DNA from: Pseudomonas sihuiensis
GTDB taxonomy: Bacteria > Pseudomonadota > Gammaproteobacteria > Pseudomonadales > Pseudomonadaceae
Reading direction: 5' to 3'
Assembly: GCF_900106015.1 (NCBI RefSeq)
Contig: NZ_LT629797.1
Coordinates: forward strand, 1,922,001-1,986,000
Length of the DNA: 64,000 nt
The notes beneath the pieces were generated by a model. The model had not been told where the DNA came from and searched no databases. It saw nothing but the letters and a program-made list of their open reading frames with translations. Below are positions 34,486-41,256 of the stretch, piece by piece. Position numbers and translations under genes: made by a program. The stretch's first letter is position 1. Each line of letters starts with the position of its first letter.

Positions 34486-35194
34486 GGCGGCTATACCTGT
34501 CGGCGCACACGCCAGGCCCCCAGCCGGCAGCCGCATACATGGGCTCCCAGCGCAGCAGGATGGCGCGCGGGTAATGGCGGTTCTCGCGGAAGTTGGCAGC
34601 CGAGCGGCCAGCGTTGTGCCGCTCGACGGAATCGAACCAGGCCAGCGGATCGGCGCCCTTTGCCGATGCCAGCCTGCGGTCACGATTCACCCAGCCATTG
34701 CCGCCGTTGTATCCGGCCAGCACGAAGGCCCAGCGGTCACACTCGCTCACGGCCTGGTTTCGTTCGTAGAGCCAGCGGTCGAACGCCACCATCGCCCGCA
34801 GTGCCCAGCCTGGGTTGTACGGCTGCGCCGGGCCCAGGCTGCGCGGGTAGATCTCGGCCATCCAGTCCGCCGTAGCCGGCATGAACTGCGCCAGGCCCTC
34901 GGCGCCCACAGGCGACCGGGCATTCACGCGCCAGGCGCTCTCCTGGTGAACCTGGGCGGCAAAGGTCGCCACAGGCGCACCCAGGCCCCATTCGGCATGC
35001 GCAGCGCGCACCAGGGTGCGGCGGTGCTGCTCGGCAGCGGTCGGGATGCTCGCAGCGTCGGCGCTGGGCACGATGAACAGGCCCACTGCGAACATCAGCA
35101 GGATCAGCGGCCACAGGAACAGGCGCGGCTCGATCATCCAGATAATGGCGAGATCGTTGCCGGCCTCGGCCAGCCAACGCTTGAGGCGGTTCAC
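34334..35194 (-). CDS. Phage lytic transglycosylase endolysin with signal anchor
   Basis: A 286-residue endolysin. A membrane segment at about 24-42 (LFLWPLILLMFAVGLFIV) is followed by an SLT transglycosylase domain with the catalytic Glu85 in QVHQESAW and the family block GAEGLAQFMPATADW and VLAGYNGGNGW. A signal-anchor-release endolysin is likely, activated when the holin depolarises the membrane. The GTG at 35194, just after the holin stop, is taken as start. The last about 50 codons overlap the nested lipoprotein gene in another frame. Confidence 0.85.
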   Translation of the reverse strand: MNRLKRWLAEAGNDLAIIWMIEPRLFLWPLILLMFAVGLFIVPSADAASIPTAAEQHRRTLVRAAHAEWGLGAPVATFAAQVHQESAWRVNARSPVGAEGLAQFMPATADWMAEIYPRSLGPAQPYNPGWALRAMVAFDRWLYERNQAVSECDRWAFVLAGYNGGNGWVNRDRRLASAKGADPLAWFDSVERHNAGRSAANFRENRHYPRAILLRWEPMYAAAGWGPGVCADRYSRHEDSDAVSARHVDQQFACRLLPELVGCRRAVRIAAAPRAPRAAAAAQVQA

Positions 35195-35196
35195 GA

Positions 35197-35499
35197 CTAC
35201 AGCCCCAGCGTCATGCCGAGCACACACGCAAGCACGATCAGTGCACGGCGCAGCCAGGCCCCAACGATATGGATGCCACCGATGCACTGATGCGGGCGTG
35301 CTTCATCCAGGAACACCGCTCGGTCGATGTAGTAACCCAGCACGGCGCCGATGGTGATCAGGCTGGCCTTGTACAGCACCACCTGCAGCTGCTCGGGCCG
35401 CACGTACCAGATGGCCAGCAGCAGCAGGATGGAGATAACAGCGAATACGGTCATGCGCGGCAGGAAGCGGCGCTTGGGCTTGTTCTGGCAGGTGGCCAT
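35197..35499 (-). CDS. Putative holin
   Basis: A 100-residue membrane protein with a basic N-terminus and three hydrophobic stretches (VFAVISILLLLAIWYV; ASLITIGAVLGYYI; IVLACVLGMTLGL). It is the first gene of the lysis cassette, directly before the transglycosylase. The ATG at 35499 is preceded by CGGAG; an upstream in-frame TTG is less likely. Confidence 0.78.
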   Translation of the reverse strand: MATCQNKPKRRFLPRMTVFAVISILLLLAIWYVRPEQLQVVLYKASLITIGAVLGYYIDRAVFLDEARPHQCIGGIHIVGAWLRRALIVLACVLGMTLGL

Positions 35500-35603
35500 G
35501 GGTTGCGCTCCGAGGTTGGCCAATCCCTGGCCGTTGCTGTGCTAATAAGTGCCGGTCTTAAACGGCAGAGATCACAGCTTCGCCTCGCGCGCGCGCGGAG
35601 TAA

Positions 35604-35619
35604 TTTGGACGCGGCAAAA
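35604..35619 (-). promoter_or_regulatory. Late-unit dyad TTTGG-N6-CAAAA before the holin gene (site 3)
   Basis: TTTGGACGCGGCAAAA on the plus strand, about 105 bp before the holin ATG, sharing the TAATTT.GACG.GGCAAAA context with sites 1 and 2. It stands at the head of the whole leftward late block. Confidence 0.55.
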
Positions 35620-35678
35620 ATACATTGCCCAGGCAAGGGCGCAGGATCGGCAGCCGAAACCAGCAGAGGGCAACCGAT

Positions 35679-36191
35679 ATGCAGACGACCGACGCCGACC
35701 GCCTGGCGATACTTCGCCAGATCATCGACTACAGCATTGAGAACGGTGAAAGCCTGGCCGACTTCAAGGCCCGCGCAGAAGCAGTACTGCGCGAGCCGGG
35801 ACAGGCTGCTAAGCGTGATCTGGACATAGAGCAACTGCTCGCATCAATCGAAGCGAACCCAGGTGCCTTTCGCCAAGCCCTGAGTATTCATTCGCCCGCG
35901 CAAAATGAGCAGCGCATGATTGAGTACTTCGAGCGCGCCAACCGTGAAGCGCCCGCGCGACGGGCCGAAGTCGAGCGCGCAGCCCAGCAGCGGCTCAGTC
36001 AGGCTTCTTTCCAGGAATCAGCCGAGGCGTCCAGCGGGGCGGCGGGGTCGGCTGCTGCCCCTTCACAACCTCGAGCATCCGCGAAAGGGGGATTTGCGTG
36101 CCAACCCGCAAATCGTCCCTGGCTAGCGCGGCTTCAAGCCTGGCTTGCAGGCCTGCGCGATCAAGCGCGCCGGTATGTAAAAGGCTCATAG
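35679..36191 (+). CDS. Unrecognised plus-strand accessory phage gene
   Basis: A 170-residue protein (MQTTDADRLAILRQIIDYSI) with AGAGGG upstream. Residues 1-100 are a well-formed charged helical region (ENGESLADFKARAEAVLREPG, ...EQRMIEYFERANRE); the C-terminal 70 residues are Ala/Ser-rich and antisense to the next gene. It is the only plus-strand gene inside the leftward late region, so it is probably transcribed separately, perhaps in the lysogen. No family recognised. Confidence 0.55.
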   Translation: MQTTDADRLAILRQIIDYSIENGESLADFKARAEAVLREPGQAAKRDLDIEQLLASIEANPGAFRQALSIHSPAQNEQRMIEYFERANREAPARRAEVERAAQQRLSQASFQESAEASSGAAGSAAAPSQPRASAKGGFACQPANRPWLARLQAWLAGLRDQARRYVKGS

Positions 36192-36270
36192 TCAGGTACT
36201 CCTGGGCCTGCATCACCCCTTCGAACATGGTGAACAGCAGGTCCAGGTCACCTTCGCCGTAGTCGCTCAT
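35995..36270 (-). CDS. Unrecognised small accessory protein
   Basis: A 91-residue protein (MSDYGEGDLDLLFTMFEGVMQ) with a helical core and a proline-rich tail. Its 3' half is antisense to the plus-strand gene by 197 bp. Codon usage in the N-terminal two thirds looks coding. It follows the zinc-ribbon gene by 6 bp and is likely co-transcribed with it. Confidence 0.55.
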   Translation of the reverse strand: MSDYGEGDLDLLFTMFEGVMQAQEYLTMSLLHTGALDRAGLQARLEAALARDDLRVGTQIPLSRMLEVVKGQQPTPPPRWTPRLIPGKKPD

Positions 36271-36276
36271 GTGCCC

Positions 36277-36579
36277 TCATGGCTCTCGGTGGTATTTGGC
36301 TTTGTACTTGTCACGCAGCATGGTGCAGGTCCCGGCGACAATTGGGTTGCCTGGAAACTTCTTCATATCCTGCAGACATAGCTCATAGGCCATTTGATCC
36401 TGGCGCTGCTCCTTGGTGGTAACCGTGCTGTACCAAACAAACCCAGCCAACAGAATCAGGATCGTCCAGAGCCACGCGTAGCTCTTTGGCTCACCCCGCA
36501 CCTTGGCACCGCAACCAGGGCAAACCTTGGCCTGGTCAGAGATTTCCCGCTTGCACTCATGGCATTCGATCAGCGCCAT
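36277..36579 (-). CDS. Zinc-ribbon membrane protein (accessory/moron candidate)
   Basis: A 100-residue protein. The N-terminal zinc ribbon has two CxxC pairs (ECHECKREISDQAKVCPGCG), followed by a membrane helix (AWLWTILILLAGFVWYS) and a short soluble tail. It is not part of the Mu-like core. Its place between the repressor and the lysis genes suggests expression in the lysogen, for example in superinfection exclusion, but that is inference. Confidence 0.65.
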   Translation of the reverse strand: MALIECHECKREISDQAKVCPGCGAKVRGEPKSYAWLWTILILLAGFVWYSTVTTKEQRQDQMAYELCLQDMKKFPGNPIVAGTCTMLRDKYKAKYHREP

Positions 36580-36615
36580 TGGTAACCCTCCTTGATGGCC
36601 ATGCAGGCCTAGTCA

Positions 36616-37059
36616 TCATTCGACGCCTTGGCGTCCCTTCTTCTTCGCACTGTCCCTGTGCGCCAGAGCACTCGCTGTGCTCTCCATGGCTCGTCGTCCT
36701 TCTTCGTCCGAGCCTCGGTAGTTTTCCAGTAGCGCCTTCTCGCGCCGGTTCAACCGGTATTCACCCAGCGGCTCAGCCGCCACGGAATGCGTGACTGGAT
36801 TTGTGTTTTCGGTCATATCGGTCGCCGTCGACCGATATGACTGATCAGTCATTTTTTGATCACCATGCCCGGTAAGTAAAAAGAGAACGTCACCACCAAG
36901 CGCAGTAAATGCAGCCAGATAGGCGGCATCAGGCTGCCGCTCACCTTTCTCATAGTTCCGCTGCGAACGCATGGTCACACCGCATTTCTCGGCCATCTCT
37001 TGCTGGCCAAGCCCTAGGCGTTCCCTTTCTGCGCGCAAGCGCTCTCCAAAAAGAGGCAC
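36616..37059 (-). CDS. Phage immunity repressor, XRE-type HTH
   Basis: A 147-residue protein with an N-terminal XRE helix-turn-helix (GERLRAERERLGLGQQEMAE, then RNYEKGERQPDAAYLAAF). It lacks a peptidase S24 domain, so it would not be cleaved by RecA like lambda CI. The GTG at 37059 is chosen because AGAGGA lies 6 bp upstream. It faces away from the early operon across the operator at 37085-37102, the usual c/ner switch layout. Confidence 0.82.
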   Translation of the reverse strand: MPLFGERLRAERERLGLGQQEMAEKCGVTMRSQRNYEKGERQPDAAYLAAFTALGGDVLFLLTGHGDQKMTDQSYRSTATDMTENTNPVTHSVAAEPLGEYRLNRREKALLENYRGSDEEGRRAMESTASALAHRDSAKKKGRQGVE

Positions 37060-37107
37060 GAATATTCCTCTTTGCGCATTGACAGGGGAACATTCGTTCC
37101 CCATTAT
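37060..37107 (+). promoter_or_regulatory. Early promoter with embedded repressor operator
   Basis: The -35 TTGACA (37079-37084) and -10 CATTAT (37102-37107) are 17 bp apart. The spacer is the palindrome GGGGAACATTCGTTCCCC (37085-37102). A second short palindrome, GAATATTC (37060-37067), lies next to the repressor GTG. Repressor binding would block early transcription and probably regulate the repressor itself. Confidence 0.75.
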
Positions 37108-37157
37108 TAACCACACACCACAGCGCAACACCTCGCTTAGCCACGAAGGAAGCCGCC

Positions 37158-37820
37158 ATGAACCCCAAGCCGAACACCTACAACCTACATATCGAATTCT
37201 CCAGCGATCTGCCCTTGACCTTTGTCGTTGGTGCGTTCAAGGCCGTGCTCGATGCCATGCGCCTGCTGTTCCCAACTACCCGCGTCACCGTTGACCCAGC
37301 CGGTGTTGGCCAGGCTTTTGCCGAGCAGCTCGACGCATACGTAGCCGAGCGCACCGCGTGCCATATCCCGCAGGGCTTTGCAGCGCAACTTGCCGCACGG
37401 GACGCGCAAATCCTGCAAGCCTTCAATGGCACCAACCAGGCCGAACTGGCCGAGCGCTTCGGCACTACTCCAAACGCCATCTACCAACTCATTCGTCGTG
37501 CTGAATATCAGCACCTGCGAGCCGCAACCCAGGCGGTGCTGAGTCAAGCCTGGGGAAGCCCCGTTGAAGCGCTTTGGGCAGGTCGCTTGGCCACACTGGG
37601 CGGCCAGCTAGGCAACTCAACTGCATCGCTAGCTGTTCGAACGGCCATAGCTGCGGGGCTTCCGGATCACGCTCCAGCTGTGCTCGTTGTTCTGCCTCCA
37701 GGGCATCCAGCAAGCGTTCTGCCGACCAACCCGGGCTCGCCTTCAACTGCGCCAGCAGAAACCCCACCAGGCACTCAAGGCCATGCAGGTGAGCCGCCTG
37801 CTCCTGATGCCGCTCCCTGA
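37158..37820 (+). CDS. Mor/C-like activator-type HTH protein, first early gene
   Basis: A 220-residue open frame starting MNPKPNTYNLHIEF with AGGAAG upstream. Residues 88-115 (FNGTNQAELAERFGTTPNAI) match the C-terminal HTH of Mor-family activators, and the first 130 residues have coding-type codons. The last about 90 residues lie antisense to a convincing minus-strand gene and have poor third-position GC, so the functional protein may end near residue 130 in relatives and be extended here. It would be the first product of the early transcript; its exact role (Ner-like or activator) is not known. Confidence 0.6.
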   Translation: MNPKPNTYNLHIEFSSDLPLTFVVGAFKAVLDAMRLLFPTTRVTVDPAGVGQAFAEQLDAYVAERTACHIPQGFAAQLAARDAQILQAFNGTNQAELAERFGTTPNAIYQLIRRAEYQHLRAATQAVLSQAWGSPVEALWAGRLATLGGQLGNSTASLAVRTAIAAGLPDHAPAVLVVLPPGHPASVLPTNPGSPSTAPAETPPGTQGHAGEPPAPDAAP

Positions 37821-37851
37821 TCGCGCCCAGCAATGGTTCCAACTGATCCAT
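37489..37851 (-). CDS. Minus-strand phage gene antisense to the first early gene
   Basis: A 120-residue helical protein (MDQLEPLLGAIRERHQEQAA). AAGGAG 9 bp before the ATG and a coding-type third-position pattern (GC-rich, unlike the opposite frame) argue that it is real. It opposes the early operon and overlaps the 3' half of the preceding plus-strand gene. Function unknown; possibly lysogen-expressed. Confidence 0.65.
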   Translation of the reverse strand: MDQLEPLLGAIRERHQEQAAHLHGLECLVGFLLAQLKASPGWSAERLLDALEAEQRAQLERDPEAPQLWPFEQLAMQLSCLAGRPVWPSDLPKALQRGFPRLDSAPPGLRLAGADIQHDE

Positions 37852-37900
37852 CAGCGCCGCTCCTTGCTCGAAAACCGCAATTTACCACACGAGGCCAAGC

Positions 37901-38149
37901 ATGAAAGGCAACCCAACCACCACCAGCGCGGCCCCGCTGCCGTACCCACAAACGCCGGAAAGCGCCAACGCCTGGTTCGTGACGCACGGCATCAACAAAT
38001 CCGCCTGGGCGCGTGAGCTGGGTATCGACCGCATGACCATGGTCGACCTGCTGCGCGGCCGGCTCAAAGGCCTGCGCGGCGACGCTCACCACGCCGCCGT
38101 GGCCCTGGGCCTGAAAGCCAACCCAACCCAAACCCACCAAGCCGCTTGA
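37901..38149 (+). CDS. BcepMu gp16-family DNA-binding protein
   Basis: An 82-residue protein with the pattern of the BcepMu gp16 family: WFVTHGINKSAWARELGIDR, then LLRGRLKGLRGDAHHAAVALGLK. The fold is a lambda-repressor-like HTH. Such proteins lie next to the repressor of inverted-layout Mu-like phages and probably act as Ner/Cro-like regulators. Confidence 0.8.
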   Translation: MKGNPTTTSAAPLPYPQTPESANAWFVTHGINKSAWARELGIDRMTMVDLLRGRLKGLRGDAHHAAVALGLKANPTQTHQAA

Positions 38150-38160
38150 GGGTTACCGCC

Positions 38161-38658
38161 ATGCACGTAGAACACATCGACCTGATCCCCCACCCGATGG
38201 ACGCCTGGCGCGCCGCGCTGAACGCCCTGATCGCCTGTGCACCTGGCGACGGCCCAGCCATTGCCGCGCACCTGGCAGAAGCCCAAGAGCAGGCTTTGGT
38301 CATCGTTGATCGCACCCTGGCCACGCCCGGTACCGCCAAGCTGGTTGACCGCCTGATGCTGATCGGCGCAGGGCGGCTGGTGGGGGATCGCCTCACCAGC
38401 CGAGATGTACGCCCCCTCAGTATCGTCGAGGCTGCCGTCAGGCTTCGTCAGCTGAAGGGTCTGGATGCCGCTCTAGACCCGTTTATTGGTGTTGATTACT
38501 CCCGTGCTGGGCGCTGCGCTCGTCTGGCGCATGCCATGGGGCTTTCCGTGCAATCGGTTTACCAGCGTTTGCAGGATGAAGCCGAGGCCAAAAACCTTGA
38601 CGAAGCCGAGGCACTCAATCGCCTTGAGGCCCTGCATCTGCCAGGTGCTGATCAGTGA
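38161..38658 (+). CDS. Early phage protein of unknown function
   Basis: A 165-residue protein (MHVEHIDLIPHPMDAWRAAL), helical, with a C-terminal HTH-like segment (RLAHAMGLSVQSVYQRLQDE). The ATG at 38161 follows GAGGGTTACCGCC. The upstream gene's stop overlaps an in-frame TTG, less likely as start. Possibly a DNA-binding protein; no family recognised. Confidence 0.65.
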   Translation: MHVEHIDLIPHPMDAWRAALNALIACAPGDGPAIAAHLAEAQEQALVIVDRTLATPGTAKLVDRLMLIGAGRLVGDRLTSRDVRPLSIVEAAVRLRQLKGLDAALDPFIGVDYSRAGRCARLAHAMGLSVQSVYQRLQDEAEAKNLDEAEALNRLEALHLPGADQ

Positions 38659-38872
38659 TCAGTGTCGCCCAGGCCTCCAGCTCTATGAGCAGCAACCGGC
38701 CTGCGCCGGGCTCTGCCGCAATGGACGTAGGGCTGTCTCTGCGGGTTCGGCACTCCTCGGCCAGTACATGCGAATCGATTATCCCGTGCCGCATGCAAGC
38801 CACCAGCAAGTGTTGGATCACACAGCTCTGTGCCTCTACCTGGGCGCGTAACTGCTTGATGTCGTCAGCCAT
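38615..38872 (-). CDS. Minus-strand phage gene in the early region
   Basis: An 85-residue protein (MADDIKQLRAQVEAQSCVIQ) with a coiled-coil start and a mixed C-terminus. GGGAGAA lies upstream. It opposes the early operon, overlapping the 3' end of the previous gene by 44 bp and filling an otherwise empty 340-bp gap. With the gene at 37489-37851 it suggests a counter-transcript in the early region. Function unknown. Confidence 0.55.
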   Translation of the reverse strand: MADDIKQLRAQVEAQSCVIQHLLVACMRHGIIDSHVLAEECRTRRDSPTSIAAEPGAGRLLLIELEAWATLITDQHLADAGPQGD

Positions 38873-38997
38873 GGCCACTGTTCTCCCGTGTTGGTGAATG
38901 CCACCAACAGACTGGCCCTTGGGTAACGACATTGCCAAGGGCGAAACAGAGTTTTTGATTGGAAGCCGCCGCAAGCGGCCCCAAGGAGCCCCATCCA

Positions 38998-39486
38998 ATG
39001 ACCCGCCGCAATTGGAAACACTGGGTACCGCGCTCGCCCGCCGAGGCTATGAGCGGCTGCGCCGAGCATGCATTGCAGCGCCATAACCGCGGGATCGAGC
39101 GGCTGGCCACAGACCATCTGTGCCAGAACAACGCCAGCTCGCTCTACAAGTGGATGGGCAATGGCCGCCTGCCGCTGACCATGGTGCTGCCACTGGAGAA
39201 AGCCTGCGGCCTGCCGCTGATCACCCGTTACCTGGCCGCCGCCCACGGCAAGCTCCTGGTCGACATCCCGGTCGGCAAGGCCTGCAACGCCAGCGACCTG
39301 CAGCAGCTGCAGGGCGTGCTGCACAACACCACCGGCGCGTTGATGGCCTTCTACGACGGCAAGCAAACCGCCGAGCAAACGCTGGACGCCATCCGCGCCG
39401 GCCTCGAATCCCTCGCCTGGCACCACGGCAACGTCGCCCAGGCGCAAACCCCTCAACTCGACTTTGGAGTGGCTGACGATGAATAA
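38998..39486 (+). CDS. Early phage regulator-like protein
   Basis: A 162-residue protein starting MTRRNWKHWVPRSPAEAM, preceded by AAGGAG. The middle (NNASSLYKWMGNGRLPLTMV, PLEKACGLPLITRYLAAAHG) resembles the phage CII/CP76-type regulatory domain, followed by a helical tail. A regulator of early or lysogenic transcription is likely but the family call is tentative. Confidence 0.6.
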   Translation: MTRRNWKHWVPRSPAEAMSGCAEHALQRHNRGIERLATDHLCQNNASSLYKWMGNGRLPLTMVLPLEKACGLPLITRYLAAAHGKLLVDIPVGKACNASDLQQLQGVLHNTTGALMAFYDGKQTAEQTLDAIRAGLESLAWHHGNVAQAQTPQLDFGVADDE

Positions 39487-39739
39487 GGCCATCGATATCC
39501 GCGCGCTGCTGCGTCGCCTGGACGAACAAGCCCTGGAGCAGCTTTGCCAGGAGGTTACACGCCTGGACGAAGAGAACGCCCGCCTGCGTGCCGAGCTGGC
39601 CCGCATGGAGGAGTGCGCCGAAGGCTGGCGTGACGAGGCCATGAGCCTGCACGAGCAATTGGCGACCGCCGTAGGTGGCCAACCCGGCATCAACCAATCC
39701 GGCGCCCTGGTCGTCGTCCCGATGGAGCGCTGCGCATGA
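39479..39739 (+). CDS. Small coiled-coil phage protein
   Basis: An 86-residue protein (MNKAIDIRALLRRLDEQALE) with a continuous coiled coil over residues 10-55. The ATG overlaps the upstream stop and its own stop overlaps the next ATG. Probably a partner of a neighbouring early protein; not recognised. Confidence 0.65.
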   Translation: MNKAIDIRALLRRLDEQALEQLCQEVTRLDEENARLRAELARMEECAEGWRDEAMSLHEQLATAVGGQPGINQSGALVVVPMERCA

Positions 39740-40035
39740 GCACCAAACGCACCAGCGACAGCGCCCTGCGCGTGCTGCGCGTACTCAACGCGCTGCGTGG
39801 CCACACCCTCACCGGCCTGAGCAACACCGAGCTGGCCAAGGGCTTGGGCGAGAGCCCGGCCAACATCACCCGCTACATGGACACCCTGATCGAGGCCGGC
39901 TTCGCCACGCGGCTCGACACCGGCCGCTTCGCACCGAGCATCGCGTTTCTGAAGTACGCCATGGCCACCGCTGAAGAGCTGCAGCGCGGCCAAGCACGTA
40001 TCACCGAGATCCAGGCGCGCATCAGCGCCCATTAA
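39736..40035 (+). CDS. IclR-type winged-helix regulator (phage)
   Basis: A 99-residue protein consisting of an IclR-like N-terminal winged helix only (LRVLRVLNALRGHTLTGLSN, ELAKGLGESPANITRYMDTL) and a short helical tail, without an effector domain. Common in the early region of Pseudomonas Mu-like phages. It likely modulates early or host transcription. Confidence 0.75.
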   Translation: MSTKRTSDSALRVLRVLNALRGHTLTGLSNTELAKGLGESPANITRYMDTLIEAGFATRLDTGRFAPSIAFLKYAMATAEELQRGQARITEIQARISAH

Positions 40036-40049
40036 CCAAGGAGCACGCT

Positions 40050-40328
40050 ATGAACTACCTGAAACTGGCCCAGCACCTGCTACGCGGCGGCGACCGCCAC
40101 AGCAGCATCTATATCGAGGGCCTCTGTGCGGCACTCAAGCTGCGCATCGAGGGCGAACCCACCACCGTCAACTACCCGCAGGGGAGCCTTGAGTTCGACG
40201 CCTACTACTACGGCTGCCGCCGTGGCGCCGACGAGTTCCGCAATGCCCTGGTCGAGGCCAACGGCAACCGCACCGAGGCTATCGCGCGTCTGCAGCAACT
40301 GGCTGGTGATGAGCGGAGGGCTGCCTGA
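40050..40328 (+). CDS. Early phage protein of unknown function
   Basis: A 92-residue protein (MNYLKLAQHLLRGGDRHSSI) with AAGGAG upstream. Contains an acidic/aromatic centre (FDAYYYGCRRGADEF). Coupled to the next gene by a TGATG overlap. Not recognised. Confidence 0.65.
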   Translation: MNYLKLAQHLLRGGDRHSSIYIEGLCAALKLRIEGEPTTVNYPQGSLEFDAYYYGCRRGADEFRNALVEANGNRTEAIARLQQLAGDERRAA

Positions 40329-41254
40329 TGCCACGCAAACCCAACACCACCATCGAGCTGGCCGAAGACGACCTGCAGCAAGGCCAGGCCTTGCTGACAC
40401 AGCAGCACCAGGTGGCCACGCTCAGCGCCGAACATGAAGCCAAGGTGCGCGCCGTGGCGGCGCAAATTGGCTACCAACTGCCCGCCGACTGCACCGACCC
40501 GGACCTGATCCAGCGCGACATCGCCGCCAATATGCGCCGCAGCGTCGAGGCCTGCCTCGAAGTCGGGCGTGGCATACGAGTGCTCAGAGAGGCATGTGGC
40601 CATGGCGAATTCATTGAGCGTCTAGATGCCTTGGGCATTGACGATGGCGTGGCGCGCAAGTTCATGCGCTCGGTTACCCGCTTCGCCAGCCTCGGCAGCG
40701 ACTCCGCCCTGACCAGGGCCCTGGGCAACCAGTCCAAGCTCTTCGAAATGCTCGTCCTGGACGACGAAGAGATCCAGGAGCTGGAACTCACTGGCCAGAC
40801 CGGCGAGCTGAGCCTCGACGACGTCGCCACCATGTCCGTCAAGGAACTGCGCAAAGCCCTGCGTGAAACCCGCGAGGACAAGAAGGCCCTGGCCCAGGTC
40901 AACGCCGACAAGAACGCCAAGATCGACGAGCTGTCCGCCGCCCTGGCCAAGAAGCCCAAGGTCATCGTGGTGCAGCCCGTCGAGGAGGCCAAGCAGCTGC
41001 GCCAGGAGGTGGTGGCCACCGCCTACGAGGTGGAGAGCACCCTGCAGGGCACCCTGCGCAAGGCCTTCTCCGACCTGGAGCAACTGGCCCAGCAGACCGG
41101 CGAGGATCACCGCAGCTTTACCGCCGCCCTGGTGCGCAACCTGGAGGTGACGCTGATGGCCATTCGCAGCGAGTTCCACCTGCCCGAGCTGCACCCGGAT
41201 CAACTGCCCGGCTGGCAGACCCTGCTCGGCCTCGATGACCTGCCCGAGGCCTGA
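40328..41254 (+). CDS. Early phage protein with DUF3102-like core and coiled coil
   Basis: A 308-residue protein directly before the transposase. Residues 60-125 (EVGRGIRVLREACGHGEFIE ... ARKFMRSVTRFA) resemble DUF3102-like DNA-associated proteins; residues 165-260 form a Lys/Glu-rich coiled coil. It lies in the operon position used for transposition or nucleoid-associated accessory proteins. Role not established. Confidence 0.62.
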   Translation: MPRKPNTTIELAEDDLQQGQALLTQQHQVATLSAEHEAKVRAVAAQIGYQLPADCTDPDLIQRDIAANMRRSVEACLEVGRGIRVLREACGHGEFIERLDALGIDDGVARKFMRSVTRFASLGSDSALTRALGNQSKLFEMLVLDDEEIQELELTGQTGELSLDDVATMSVKELRKALRETREDKKALAQVNADKNAKIDELSAALAKKPKVIVVQPVEEAKQLRQEVVATAYEVESTLQGTLRKAFSDLEQLAQQTGEDHRSFTAALVRNLEVTLMAIRSEFHLPELHPDQLPGWQTLLGLDDLPEA

Positions 41255-41256
41255 CC

